The notes beneath the pieces were generated by a model. That model saw only the letters and a list, made by a program, of their open reading frames with translations, was not told the origin of the DNA and did no database searches. Positions 11,766-23,519 of a stretch of DNA of 64,000 nucleotides are shown piece after piece. A program made the position numbers and the translations under genes. This DNA is from Steromphala cineraria (lineage: Eukaryota > Mollusca > Gastropoda > Trochida > Trochidae), in assembly GCA_916613615.1 (NCBI GenBank), contig OU744737.1, forward strand, positions 4,794,001 to 4,858,000, in the 5' to 3' direction. The first letter of the stretch is position 1. Each line of letters begins with the position of its first letter.

Positions 11766-13664
11766 GACGTTGAATCGTAACATAAAACGTAATTTAGGAA
11801 AATTAAGTCAGAATGACAGTTTAATAGATCTAAACTATATAACATTCAAAATTGGCAGGTGAATGTGGCTCGCACGAACATTGAAAATAATAATGTATCA
11901 TAATTGCCGTTTGGGGATGTATATGTGATACATTTTAATTCATATCATAGATTATATCATGTGGGAAAAAAGCGTGTTGTACTGTGACCAGTGTATCTTT
12001 AATAGACTCACAGATAGTTAACCTGAGTATCATCTTTATTCCATGATGATATATGATGCGGTACAAAAGCTGTAAGATACAATGAAGTCTAATTACTACA
12101 ATGAATAATAAGATTGGACATTTCAAGTCCAAGAAATCTTTAAACTTGAAATGAAACTTTTAAAGATATTATAAACAATCATTTTATGAAAATATTTTAT
12201 CGGTGCTTCGAATAACACAATTTCAAGAAAGTACTGTTGGGTCTGACCTTTGAATTTATAGTTAACATTAACTTATTTAGTGGCAGTAATATATTTAAAT
12301 GATATCTGTAAGACAAAATGTACAACACTTAGACCGTGGCCATTGTAATCTGAGGTGCTTAAACTAATAAAAGCTCGGATTCAGCAATCTGGTGTGGTAG
12401 CAATACAATCTCAGTTTTAACTGGAGATTCCTTAGGGGAGGTAACTTGTCAGAGTGACCCCTTACAAACGATTAACGGAATATTTCTTTTTTACCGCATC
12501 ATATTTCTCAGATGCTTTTTAATTTTGGCGAAATTAACCATTGATTGATATGAAAACCACGGGAGACATCACTTGTATGAGATCAAGCTATGAGATATCG
12601 TTTTGACAGTAGATTTTGAGCAAATATCCTGTTGGCGTCACCTGTATGACATCACAATACTTTTTCATCATCAAATGACATCACAATGCTATGAGTTCAT
12701 GAACATGATGTGTCACAATGCTATGACATCACAGCACTGCAAGCCAAATGTTAGATTTGGCGTTTAGAGATGATCTTTTTTTCAATAATGAAGATGGCTA
12801 TGCTGTTCACTTGTTGATAAAAGTAAAAATAAAAAGTAAAAGGTGTCTGACTTTTATCAAAATGACACGAAGGTGAGATTCTCTATATATCACCAGATGT
12901 AAAAATGTAATAGGTTTTCCTAAGGAAATGAAGCTCAAATTGTAGTTAAATATCAAAATCCCATGAAACTCGAAATCATAGTCTAACCGAAACGTTTGAG
13001 GGAATGTCCTTTAATTCGAATGTGAAATTGCACAAGAGATTCTCTAACGTGTATAATTCATCATTTGGGGGAAACGTTTCTAATTCTAGTTTATGGCCGA
13101 TCCACTTCAAAGGCAAGTTTCAAAGAACGATGCCTGCTTCCTAGATAAACCCCTGATTCTCTGAGCTACTTTATATGTCAGCACAGCAATATGCATAGAC
13201 CTGATCGTTGTGAGGCACCTTCACAATAACACGCTGCAGTAATCGATAAGTTTAATCTAGTTTTATAAGTTAACCTGTATTGATTGCGTGTATTAAAGGC
13301 CAAATGCATACGTGTTAGTAAAACCCGAGGTTGTAGGAGACTGCTCATGTTGGATCGCATATTCCTGCATCGGTTTATATCAATCAATCTTTATTTCATT
13401 ACTGTATTATAGGCCACAGGACTATAATTAATATTTAAATCTCATTCATCAAAGTGAGAGGAGGGAAGATGATAATGAAAGCAACTCAGTGCATATGCAT
13501 GATATGCGAGAGAGTAGAAAATATCATGAAACTCTAATCAGAGAGACCAAAAGGTCAACTCAATAGATACCCCACCATCACAGGTCGTGGACGGAGCTGG
13601 ATTCCCTCGTGTTATTATTTCAATGTTAAACAGGTTTACATTTTTGTATATATCCGTTAAACTC
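11766..13664. other. No recognised gene
   Basis: Non-coding. Around 12645-12735 the words GACATCACAATGCTATGA recur imperfectly three times as a short local repeat. Otherwise nothing recognised. Confidence 0.4.
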
Positions 13665-13670
13665 CGTTTT

Positions 13671-13920
13671 TGCTAGTCCATTAATATCATGAATAGAGAA
13701 ACTAGCCTGTTCCCGATTATGATAACTTCATATCTAAACAGCGAGTTGTTGGACTGTTCTTTTTCTGTTGACATAGTTCAGCACTAAAATAACCCCTATC
13801 TGCTAGTCCCATTAATATCACGAATAGAGGTATTAGCTCGTTCCTGATTATGATTACTTTATCGTTTCTAAACAGCAAGTTGTTGGACTGTTGTTTATGC
13901 TGTTGACATATATAACCCTG
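13671..13920. repeat. Tandem duplication, 130-bp unit
   Basis: Two diverged copies start at 13671 and 13801, each beginning TGCTAGTCC and sharing ATTAATATCA-GAATAGAG, GATTATGAT-ACTT and GTTGTTGGACTGTT. Divergence is moderate, so the duplication is not recent. Confidence 0.75.
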
Positions 13921-13984
13921 ATTTAAGCACCATCGCCTTCACCATGATCATAATGATCATTATCATCATCATCATCGATCATCC

Positions 13985-14895
13985 ATGTATTTTACACCAT
14001 CCATCGTGTCACCCATGCATCCATCCATCCATCCACTCGTCCACTCATCAACCCGTCCATTTTTTTCCACTCGTCTACCCATCCACCCATCTATCCTTCA
14101 TTAATCAATCCGCCCATCCGCCTATCCATCCATCATCTGCCTGTTCACGCTTCATCAATTAAACCACCCTGCTTCCATCCACCTATAATCAATCCATCAA
14201 TCCTTCATCTTTACTTCCTCCATCAATTGTCCATCCATTCGTTCATCCATCCATCCATTCATCCATCCATTTATCAACTCGTCCACCCATCATCCATCCA
14301 CCCATATTCATCCATCATCCGTCTATCCGTCCATCCACCCATCTATCCTTCATCCTTCCATCTTTCCTTCTACCATCCACCCATCATCTGTCCATCCATA
14401 CATTCACCCGTCCATCCATTCATCCACCCTACCATTCATCCATCCATCCATCCATTCATCCATTCATCCATTCACCCATCCATCAATCTTCCTATCCCTA
14501 CATCTATCGTCCATCTATTCATCCCTCATCCACCCATAATTCATCGATCATTCATCAATCAATCCGTCCATCCATCCATTCACCCATCCATTCATCCATC
14601 CACCCAGCTATTCATCCATCAATCCATCCATCCACCCACCCATCCACCCATCCATACCACATCTGTCTGTCCTTAAGTATATCTATTATCCATCTGTCCA
14701 TCCCTCATCCACCCATCATCCACCCATCATCCACCCATCATCCACCCATCATCCACCCATCATCCACCCATCATCCACCCATCATCCATCCATCATCCAC
14801 CCATCATCCACCCATCATCCACCCATCATCCACCCATCATCCATCCCTCATCCACCCATCATTCATCCTTCATTCATCCATCCATGAATCCATCA
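13985..14895. repeat. Degenerate (CATC/TCCA)n minisatellite
   Basis: About 0.9 kb of imperfect tetranucleotide repeat built on CCAT and CATC, with many single-base changes. The long open frames across it (for example 14227-14676, rich in H, P, I and S) arise only from the repeat and are not genes. Confidence 0.92.
14694..14866. repeat. 11-bp higher-order tandem block CATCCACCCAT
   Basis: Within the minisatellite, a nearly uniform 11-bp unit CATCCACCCAT repeats about fifteen times. It is far more homogeneous than the surrounding 4-bp pattern, which indicates recent amplification of a derived unit. Confidence 0.85.
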
Positions 14896-15116
14896 CTTCA
14901 ATCATCAATTTTCATGTATGAATAATGATTTCGTGTTTGCTTACATTATGTAAATGTCATCAATGAAGTCTAAATCATAAACTACTATAATCCCCCTTCG
15001 TTTTTCACATCTTGATTTATAATTACTTTCGTCAATATACCATTAACATCTTTTAACATAACCATATATTCTATCTTCATCATCCTCTTTATTCTTATTA
15101 GCATCGTCGACTTCCC

Positions 15117-15456
15117 TTAAAGGGACAGTAGTACGTTTTTAGGGGGAATATAAGGTGATGTCAGGAAAATGAAAATCAATGGCTCCAATTGAAAGACAAT
15201 GTATTTAAACAAAATGAATCAGTTATATTTTAAATACATAACATAAAGATTAGCCATGCGATTCCCTTTACTTATACAAAATTGAATTAAAGGTGTTTAC
15301 AAAAAATGGTCGCCAATGGATTTTATGTGAATCTTTATACTTTGTCCTCTGACTATGGATGCTTGGCTTGTATAATGAGATTTTTTGACACTGTCAAAAT
15401 AATACATCTAGCATTAACTAACAATAATAACTGCAGTGTTATTGTATATTCAAACG
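15117..15456 (-). mobile_element. MITE family A, copy 2, one end lost
   Basis: Starts TTAAAGGGACAGTAGTACG and follows the family in reverse orientation: AATATAAGGTGATGTCAGG, GCCATGCGATTCC, a GGTCGCCAATGG stretch, GACTATGGATG and GACACTGTCAAAA. After about 15430 the sequence departs from the family and the second TIR is absent. The 93-residue frame at 15306 is a by-product. Confidence 0.8.
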
Positions 15457-18364
15457 CGAGAAGCGGTCCCTACGTGCCTGGAGGCCCGTCAAACATAAGG
15501 CAAGATTACATGGTTTGCATGTCTTCCATAATTGAATTACCCTTTGAATTATTCATGAGTACCTGTTATATCGCCCTTTTCTATTGATTTCCTGGGAAAT
15601 ATGCAGTTCCTGTCTATAGCTGTATGGAGTTTGAGCCTACGCCACAAATCCCTTCTGTTGGGCGACCATTCGAATTCAGATCTTGAAAACTGCACATGGG
15701 CCTCTTTATCCTTTTTATTATTAAACTTGACATTTTACCATAACCAAATAGTTAAGCTAGAATAGTGTATAATATAAGGAGTCAAAGGAGCATTGTTGAA
15801 AGCTATTACTGTCACAAACTCAGGATACAGCCAAAGCCGCCGATATATCACATAGGTTAATCGATGGAACTACAGCTGTTTTAATTCTCCAATTGCATCA
15901 ACAATGAAACATGTACAATGTCTTGGCACATTATATGGCCCAATAATTAAGATACAAACACTCTTAACTTACAATTTAAGTTTTAAAATCATATAAGTTT
16001 TAAATATATTAAATTAAGAAAGAAAATCGCCTGAACCAAAAATTTGTTTTACAACATCGTACTGTTTTGCTCTGAACTTTTATAGTTGTAGTAAGAGGTC
16101 GAAGACAAACGCGTAACGGTTGAGACTAATCTATATCCTTTTAAGCATGTCTCTATTTAGTTTTTCTGTAAATCAACGTAGTTCTAGTTATTGATATTTG
16201 ACCCGATATTGAAAATTTACGATCAGGGTTAATGCACTATTGTTACTGACATTGTTTCATGACGTCACCCAAAAACTATACTTTATCCTCGTCGTCGTCG
16301 TCGTCGTTTTATCTTTATTTTGTCTTTATATCTACATCATCTCAAATCATCGCCGTTGTCATCAGTAATAATAATAATCATCATCATCATCAAACCATTA
16401 TCACCATTGCCGTTGCATTATCAGTAAATAGTTCAAATCCTATGCTATACTATGAGGCAGAATCGATACAACTACCACCATTCGAGTATGAAACCTCGCA
16501 CAGACGCAATGCATTATGTATTATTGATGTCATAAACGTACACCTGAGTATCTCTTCCATGTTAAAACTTCTATCTCAATCTACTTCATTATTCCGAGGT
16601 GACAGTGCGTGCCATACTGTAATAACCTTCTCCAAAATCGATTCCACAGGTAATCTTGGTACGCGGATTCTGATTGGTTGACTCAAACTCCATACACGGA
16701 ACAAGAGTGATGAGTCGAGTTCGATCAGTGGCAAGCAAGTGCTCTTTGGGTCACCATGACCTAATCATTAATAGCTTAATCATGATATAAGACGCGTGGC
16801 TATTTCTTGATTAGTTGCTAGAAGTTATTGAAGCGCACCTTATATGCATTAAATTGAAGCCTGTCTTCGATATGAAGCATAGCCAGTGTTCGATATGCAC
16901 GTTAGAATGCAGATGCAGTTTTCATATCCCGCTAAAGTATAAACGGCTAGACGCCCGTGCTTCTTTTCGTCAAGGGGTCATTGACCTTAATGATAGATAA
17001 CGTCATGTCTATTTATAACTTCTTTGAATGTTATTCCACAGAAGGTACTTGTTTATTCGTGAATATGTAAACTCTACTGACATGTTTCAAAGGGCTCGCT
17101 TTTAAGGCTTGGTCATTGGGTTTACTGCAACAAGGACAAACCTTCCCCAGAGGTTTGACGTTAAACAAACAGTTCTCAACTCAAGTGTTGTTTTCCTGTG
17201 CTAGAGATCATGTGAACAATCAATTTTAATAGAAGAAAAAACGAGTTCTGAGCTACACATGTCTTTTTTTAGAACATGATACGAACAAATCATATATTTC
17301 CTTGTTAGATTCAGAACAACATCACTGTTACCCTTTTCGGATTTATTCTGTACAGACTGTTTAAAGCATGCAATTTTCTTAAAACTGCAAAAACTCATCA
17401 CATAAACATGTGTGTGGTGACCAACCATTAGTTATATCTATATGGTTGAGGTCTCTGGGGATATGGTAAATAGCATGCATAAGAAATGCCTTCTGGAGTA
17501 TATGGACAGCAACGTACTTATTTCGCCAATCACCGCTTACACCCTCAGCAGATGGAAGCAATGTTTGAAATTACCGTAGGCCCGTAGGCCCGACACCGAC
17601 AGTTATTCACAAGGGCCCTCACTTTTTAATATCTTCAGGTACTTGCAAGCTCAGTTTTTTTATATGATATGTTCCTTTCTGACAATACTTGCTGTAAGAC
17701 ATATTTCCTTGTCAAACCCTTACAACTCACTCTAAACTGATAACAGTGTCGTGTTATTTTATAATAAGTCAAATCAGTACTGATAAATGAATGCCGACAG
17801 TTTCGGAGTTGGACACACAGTTTTTCCTATCTGAGGGTCTAAATGACAATAAATGTTTGGATGCATATTTCAAACACTGGATGGGAGGTTGGAATTGCGG
17901 AAGGCGATTCATCTAAGAAAGGGAAGTCAATTGGTTCATAGAGCATGTACCGATATACGCAAAATAGCCGGTGTCATTGCGATGGGTACCGATAAATCTA
18001 AATGCAAACGTACCAGCGAGCTGAATCAAATAGTAGTGAGCTCTTTTAGACATTTATAATGCAGGAACAGATAACTTTCACGACAATCTGGTCACAGGGG
18101 ATGAAACATGAATTAACCGCTCATTTATCCAGACACTCAACAAGAACAAAAGGTGAATATTACAGTAAGTTGTCTGCATGGCAATGCGCCATTGTATAAG
18201 TGTCGAGTTGGACAGGCCGCACCACAACAATGTGGTTTTAAACAATTAGACCATCTCCTTCAGTCCAGATCTGACTTCTTGTTATTATTAATACATTTAA
18301 GTGAAAGTCTTGTTAATGTTAATAGCTTTCTTATACCGCCCATATATATCCATGACAAAGCAAA
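15457..18364. other. No recognised gene; short trinucleotide runs
   Basis: The interval contains a (GTC)6-like run at about 16288-16305 and a (ATC)5 run near 16380. The 140-residue frame at 16259-16681 starts with serine codons created by the first run and then has no domain, so I do not call it a gene. Nothing else is supported. Confidence 0.45.
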
Positions 18365-18617
18365 CCTTGAGTGATAGTAAAGTCGGTGCTGCCGATTAAA
18401 CAGCTCTTCGCGCGACCGTATAGGTCAATACTTCCCCCTTGTTCAGGTACCAATTTGTACAGCTGGGTGAACTGAGTGCAATGTGGATAAAGTGTCTTCT
18501 CCAGGGACCCAACACAGGGTGAGACCCAAGTCACAATTTTGTGGTGTCTCCACCGGGATTCGAACCCGCGTCTCTGGCGTGAAAGGCAAGCATGCTAACC
18601 ACTACATCACTGTGCTC
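18365..18617 (-). mobile_element. tRNA-derived SINE, family 1, copy 1
   Basis: Read on the minus strand, the head at about 18547-18617 has a pol III A box (TAGTGGTTAGCATGC) and B box (GGTTCGAATCC) inside a tRNA-like sequence beginning GAGCACAGTGATG. The body continues with a block whose plus-strand reading includes CAGCTGGGTGAACTGAGTGC, a segment typical of the conserved core of metazoan SINEs. The copy at 21955-22184 has the same head and core. The tRNA-like head is not flanked or structured as a real tRNA gene. Confidence 0.75.
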
Positions 18618-18705
18618 TTAGTTCGTAAGTTGAATCACAGTGGTGAAGTGCTCATATTGAGTTCTAGGAACTTATTGACTTCCCTGGCAAATGGGATACA
18701 TAGGC

Positions 18706-18773
18706 CAATCTCATTCAAATCAGATCGAAACTACTCCTACGTTTGTAGTTCCGATCTGATTTGAATGAGATTG
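18706..18773. repeat. Foldback hairpin, near-perfect arms of about 28 bp
   Basis: Arms CAATCTCATTCAAATCAG.. and ..CTGATTTGAATGAGATTG surround a loop of about 11 bases. The near identity of the arms suggests recent origin or selection for the palindrome. No terminal motif links it to the other hairpins of the window. Confidence 0.85.
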
Positions 18774-19103
18774 ATGCATAGGTATATGTATCACAATCAT
18801 CTCATGATGTATTAACTTCCACGCCTGAAAAATGTAAAATAATACGTTTTGAGCTTGAGTTCTGGCTTGTAGCGGTGTAGGGTTTACCAATATTTCACAA
18901 ATCCAATTATTTGTATGTGCATACCTTGTCAATAATACTTCAATATATCTATAATGGTGTTTAATTCAATAAAATATAAGTATATCTTCACCTTACTAAG
19001 TTTGATTTCGTTTGCCATCGTGTCAATGTTGCAGGTTTTTATCCCAATGTGTTTGTTTGTTCTAAGGAATGCAGTCTCATTGCCTATCGATATGTGAGAC
19101 TAC

Positions 19104-19185
19104 CATGACGGACAGTCAGATACTGCACTCGACTGACAGCTCTCATGACGGACAGTCAGTTACTGCACTCAACTGACAACTCTCA
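19104..19185. repeat. Tandem duplication, 40-bp unit
   Basis: Two copies begin CATGACGGACAGTCAG at 19104 and 19144 and share TACTGCACTC-ACTGACA-CTCT. The surrounding 18774-19343 has nothing else recognised. Confidence 0.8.
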
Positions 19186-19343
19186 AGGTATCGTGTACTG
19201 AAGAACTGTTCGATGCATTTTGTTACATATGCAAATTTAGCTGTGGATCTGCTTAGAGAAATGCTAAAAAACAATAAGTAGCAATTGCCACTTTACCTTC
19301 AATAATTTATGGATATGAAATTTCAAAACTATTCAAAATAACA

Positions 19344-19680
19344 CATTCTCTCCCCACAGACGCAGATCAAATCATGAAATGTTGATACAGCCTCTGTTCT
19401 ATTACGCCGAAATCCTCGGGTTCTGGCAGTTTCCCTTGGCGGGGAAAATTGCGCCACAATCCATTTTCATTTATTTATCAAATGACATCGCTTCTCGAAA
19501 GGCTGGATCATTTCGCAATGTTTTTGCCATGATTCAGTATCCAAAATGATGATTTAAGAACAGCGTCGCTGATTGCACAACTAAATTTGATTGCCTCCAA
19601 TAACGCATCTCCCATTCTAACCCACAAAGCCGGCGTAATAGAACAGAAGCAGTTTCAAAATTTAATGCTTCATGTCACAT
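19344..19680 (-). mobile_element. MITE family B, copy 2
   Basis: The left end is complete (CATTCTCTCCCCACAGACG onward, with GCCTCTGTTCTATTACGCCG). The interior runs in the opposite direction to copy 1 (TTGGCGGGGAAAATTGCGCC before the CTGATTGCACAAC block). The right TIR is decayed after GAACAGAAGC, so no target duplication is visible. Confidence 0.82.
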
Positions 19681-19740
19681 AAAATGTTGTCCTCTGTCCA
19701 TCCATAATCTTTTATGTGTTTCGGATTTGTTTCCTTTTTA

Positions 19741-20285
19741 TCCCCCGCCAAGCTTTAGCGCGAAGCGGGGGATATAGTATTGAGCAGCGTCCGTCCGTAC
19801 GTACGTACGTCCCGACGGATGAAATTGAATAAGTCAAAAACTATTGACCTGATTCTTTTCATTTTTTGTATATAGCTTCATCATCATGAGAGCAAGGTCC
19901 CTCTAGAGGTTCATGACCTTGACCTTCATTTTAAGGTCATTACGAGACTTTGGCATTTACCCTTGTCAGCGGGATATCTCAAGAACCATTTACTGGATTC
20001 TCTTCATAACTTACACAATGCATCTTATTGGGAAGGCGCCGGGCCCAGACGATTTTGGTGACCTTCACTATATTTTCAAGGTCACAGCGAGACTTAAAAA
20101 TTTCAGCATTGAAACCTGCATTTTAGGCTTGTCAGCGGGATATCTCAAGAACCATTCACTGGATTCTCTTCATAACTTACACAATGCATCTTATAGGGAA
20201 GGCGCCGGGCCAAGTCGATTTTGGTGACCTTCACATTATTTTCAAGGTCACAGCGAGACTTTGAAAATTTCAGCATTGGTAAGAA
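19741..20285. repeat. Repeat with CCCCCGCC hairpin head and 166-bp tandem units
   Basis: The head is a short hairpin around TCCCCCGCCAAGC and GCGAAGCGGGGGATATAG, followed by CGTCCGTCCG and a (TACG)n run. Then come two 166-bp units, with CTTGTCAGCGGGATATCTC at 19962 and 20128, and a partial third. Each unit carries AAGGTCACAGCGAGACTT and AAGGCGCCGGGCC. The pattern resembles dispersed satellites I associate with molluscan genomes, though that attribution is from memory. The frame at 19913-20227 is a product of the repeat. Confidence 0.8.
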
Positions 20286-20454
20286 AGCCTTAGTTTGAAA
20301 TTATTTCTTTCAAAATTTTTTATCATTCTAGGATATTCAGGGAACGTCATTTAAAATAATGTTCATTTTTTAAGTCTTATTTGAACTATACAAATGTAAT
20401 TTTAAAATGATACTTGTTACCCATAGAATCTGACACAATACACTCTTCAATTTC

Positions 20455-20718
20455 TAAACTGAAACATAAGGCTTAACGTAAAGGATCAAAAGGTCGAAGT
20501 TCTTGCTCTTGTCTGAGTTGAGAAACTGACTATGCTTCAGAGAAGGACAAAATGCTTCAGTTACTTTACACAATCTGAAAACTGTGTGAACGTTATAAGT
20601 TTGCTGGCTGATGTTTGACGTTTGATTAAGTTTTGCTTCATAAATCATAAGAAAGATTTATATGTCTGACACCCAGTAACCAATCACCTAAAATCTTGCT
20701 AAATAATAATTCTTGAAG
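20455..20718 (+). repeat. Duplicated 5' flank of the PAN-domain gene family, copy 1
   Basis: This block aligns with 25680-25911 upstream of the second gene copy: both contain GGATCAAAAGG, GTCTGAGT-GAGAAAC-GAC-ATGC, GCTGAT-TTTGACGTTTGATT and end in TTCTTGA-GGGACCTTCCACC. The shared flank shows that whole gene segments, not only exons, were duplicated. Confidence 0.6.
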
Positions 20719-21125
20719 GGACCTTCCACCTCAGTTTTGTCGACTTCAGCATAGATGGAACATCTTGAGTATCCATGACTGTGCTGAATACCAAGAACTG
20801 TCAATCTTTCTTCAACAACCGCAACATGCAGTCCTGTGCACTCAGTCTAGCAAGATACCGGAATATATTAGAACTCACTCCTCAAGCAGGAATCAAGTAC
20901 TACACTATGAGCAATGGTCATTCTCTTTATCATCAGAAATTTATCTTTTATGAACAATTTTATAATTTCAATTCGAAAATGACATCCATGCAACTAGAAT
21001 ATAATCAGATTGACTATAAAATATGAAAGGATAGACTTTTTCGCCTTTTTTCTTTATACTTTTAAGCATTTGGCAAGCAGTGCGTCTCTACAGCAGAGTG
21101 TTCCTACCAGAACTCGGTAACAAGT
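20719..21125 (+). pseudogene. PAN/EB secreted-protein family, dead copy 1
   Basis: Domain A is recognisable: after an AG acceptor at 20717-20718 the sequence matches the other copies, with NTKNCQSFFNNRNMQSC and LTPQAGIKYYTMSNGHS. About 45 bases are missing around 20770, giving an in-frame TGA and losing the region of the first two cysteines. The candidate donor GTATGAG of the better copies reads CTATGAG here. A second block at about 21067-21117 matches the start of domain B, then loses roughly 70 bases before rejoining at GTAACAAGTAAG. Domain C is absent. With these lesions no protein of the family could be made. Confidence 0.75.
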
Positions 21126-21954
21126 AAGAAGATTTCAGACACTGATTTGGAAAACTACTTTAAGTATTCTATTTATTATATGATTTTTTAATGAATTGTG
21201 TAATAAAAATGACTTTAAAACTTGAAAGTTACCCCCTTTTGTTAACATATAATATATCGTCAATGGTCACCGTGAAAATATAATATATTGTCACTATTGC
21301 CTGATGGACAATTTATTTCACTGATAAAACCCAGTATTTCATCAATGATCGTATAATAAATAGTGTTAACAAAGTTTACCTACTTAATGATAAACTAACA
21401 CCTTAAAGAGACACAGAGTATGTTGATAGGATCACATATGTCAAATTTTGAAATCGATGTTATTACATCGGGAACCACTAACTGTTACTGAAAATAACAA
21501 GCTTAAGGTCAATCAGTACATTAGAGCGAAAATACGGCCATTCAAAGTCGGGATTTTGATCGAAAACCGGACAATGTGGCTCGAGTGGCGCGCAAAAACG
21601 TGATTTTGAAACCTTGTCATAAGCTGACAGGAAGATATATTCGATTCGGTAGTATATCGATTATATATGTTTGTGGAAGGCAAGTTTACACTTCCATTTT
21701 CCATGGATACTGGTTTGAAAATCTATCAAACATGACATACTAGTAACTGTTATTCGGAATGCTTTCAAAATAATTTCAAAATTACCTTTGAACAATTGAT
21801 AGGCTGACTAATTGATGGGCGTAATTGTTCGTTTTTTATTACAATTGCGACTTCAAATTTTCCTATTGTCACTATAATAATTATAATAATTTTACCGCCT
21901 AGTATCCAGTCCAGGACTGCTCATCGGCGATACACATAGCGATACAATGTATAT
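21126..21954. other. No gene; includes a block shared with 28690-28770
   Basis: At 21150-21235 the sequence GGAAAACTAC..AAGTATTCTATTTATTATATGA and following bases align with 28686-28770. The rest is AT-rich and unrecognised. Confidence 0.4.
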
Positions 21955-22184
21955 TATTACCCTGAAGGAATCGTACTTTCGAGTCAAGCTTCTAAGCGCC
22001 TCGCGTACTTTCCCATGTTCAGGTACCCATTTATACAGCTGAGTGAACTGAGTGCCTTGCCTTGCCCAAGGACACAACACAGTGTTAAGCCCAGGTTAAA
22101 AAAATTTTGTGTTTCCACCGGGATTCGAACCCGGGCCTTCGGCGTGACCGGCTAGCACGCTAACCACTACACCACCGTGCTCCA
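21955..22184 (-). mobile_element. tRNA-derived SINE, family 1, copy 2
   Basis: On the minus strand the head starts GGAGCACGGTGGTGTAG, with A-box (TAGTGGTTAGCGTGC) and B-box (GGTTCGAATCC) sequences. The body reads, on the plus strand, CAGCTGAGTGAACTGAGTGC and CCCAAGGACACAACACAG. It is the same family as 18365-18617 and slightly better preserved in the head. Confidence 0.78.
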
Positions 22185-22204
22185 CTATATGACATTGATT
22201 AGCT

Positions 22205-22316
22205 CTAACTGATACTTTCCTGCAACAGCTGATAGTCTCGATCAGATGATACTTTTAATAAAGTTTGTTATATATGACCTACGACAACTCACGTAGTGGC
22301 TCTTCAACAATTAGGG
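22205..22316 (+). repeat. Dispersed repeat family D, copy 2, left part
   Basis: Shares GATACTTTCCTGCAACAG and CTCACGTAGTGGCTCTT with copies at 11645 (inverted) and 41635. The continuation that follows directly in the 41.7-kb copy is displaced here to 23345-23450, so about 1 kb has been inserted. Confidence 0.6.
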
Positions 22317-22473
22317 GATAAATCCATTCTGTTTTTTATTTTTGGGTTGTATGTTGTGCATTCTTTACCCCTAAATATAATTTCAAACCGAGCTTGCGAG
22401 GTTTGAAATGTTTATTTAGGGGTAAAGAATGCACGACATACAACCCCAAAATAAAAAACAGAATGGATTTATC
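22317..22473. repeat. Foldback hairpin, arms of about 73 bp
   Basis: Left arm 22317-22389 and right arm 22400-22473 are almost perfect inverses. They share TAAATCCATTCTGTTTTTTA and ATTCTTTACCCCTAAATA, around a loop of about 10 bases (GAGCTTGCGA). A structure this strong would extrude or snap back readily. It opens the 1-kb insertion in repeat family D. Confidence 0.9.
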
Positions 22474-22487
22474 ACCATTCTAACATG

Positions 22488-23344
22488 ACTAATTAGTAAA
22501 AAAAGGTGGAACTATTTTGACTTGCGCAAAAGCAATGTAATTAGGTCAAACCGGTGCAGACCGGTTCCACTCACTTGCAAAACAACGGTACAGTCCACTT
22601 TCATAAAGAACACATAACAATTAAAATGTCATTACATACAGAAAAAAACGTTTTTAAATAGACTCATCAGCATATTATCAATAGAAAACACATTTCAATG
22701 TCGTCAAAGTTTCGATTTTTACCAAAATACATGGGTCGACCCATCACCCCTACAAGAGCGACAAGGACTGACCAAATCAAGGGACGTTACTCTGAAAAGA
22801 GGTTCACTGTGTGTCGGTGAACGGTTTCAAACATAGTGGAAGCTGTCAAGAAAGTTGTATTTTGTGTCATGGTTGGGGAAACTGTGACAGGAGAAGTGGT
22901 CACTTGTAAATTAGAGGTAGGGGCAGTGACAGCATTCTGCGAAATTAAAGAATAAAATCTCTTCCGTTCATTTGACGAATTGCTGTATGAGAGGTGTGCG
23001 ATCGTTGATTTTGTTTATAGATCTGTGGACTGTGATTAATTTACACCGCGAAGCAGTAAGGAACACTTCAAACAGAAACCAAAAACCTGGTTATTCGATT
23101 AAAATTTGTAGGTGTTTCAAAATGTCGACAAGTTTCTGATATTGAAATTTAAAGTGTCGTCGCCAACATGTCTATTGTAAACAGGAAGTCGCTGAGTGCA
23201 GATTGTATACTCGTGCGCTGAGGAATGTGAAGCGGGGTATAAATATTTAGAGGTGATTATCGGCGAAATAATTACTCCAAAATGTTTATGAGTAACCAAT
23301 CAGAACGCAGTATTTTCAAACTAGTTTTCGTGTCATGTTAGAAT
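22488..23344. mobile_element. Possible short-TIR insertion, 857 bp
   Basis: ATTCTAACATGAC near 22487 is the inverse of GTCATGTTAGAAT near 23332-23344, giving 13-bp inverted ends. The interval lies between the two halves of repeat family D as seen at 41690-41820. No long frame or domain is visible inside. Whether the hairpin at 22317 belongs to the same insertion is unclear. Confidence 0.4.
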
Positions 23345-23450
23345 ACACCTTGAAGTGCATTTATTGCAGTTGTAATGTTTTCTACATAACTTTCTACAAT
23401 TCATATGAACTTGGAAAGGTATTCTAGGTTTATCGGGAACTCTTTTCATA
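23345..23450 (+). repeat. Dispersed repeat family D, copy 2, right part
   Basis: TCTACAATTCATATGAACTTGG followed by GAGGTTTATC-like and GGGAACTCT words aligns with 41755-41815, the continuation of family D in an uninterrupted copy. Confidence 0.55.
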
Positions 23451-23519
23451 AATACATAAGTAAATCGAAATGGAGCCAAGAGTCACGCACATGAACTAAG
23501 TATTTTGTTAAGTTGTGAC

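Noticed and set aside
14227..14676. 149-residue open frame rich in H, P, S and I
   Set aside because: It lies entirely in the CATC/TCCA minisatellite, and the protein is just the translated repeat.
16259..16681. 140-residue frame beginning with a serine run
   Set aside because: The start is made by a (GTC)n trinucleotide run and the remainder has no domain.
18547..18617. Possible functional tRNA gene on the minus strand
   Set aside because: Same head occurs at 22115-22184 with the same downstream body; it is a SINE.
19741..20285. CRISPR-like direct repeats
   Set aside because: Units are 166 bp, only about two to three copies, without short unique spacers; the window is eukaryotic.
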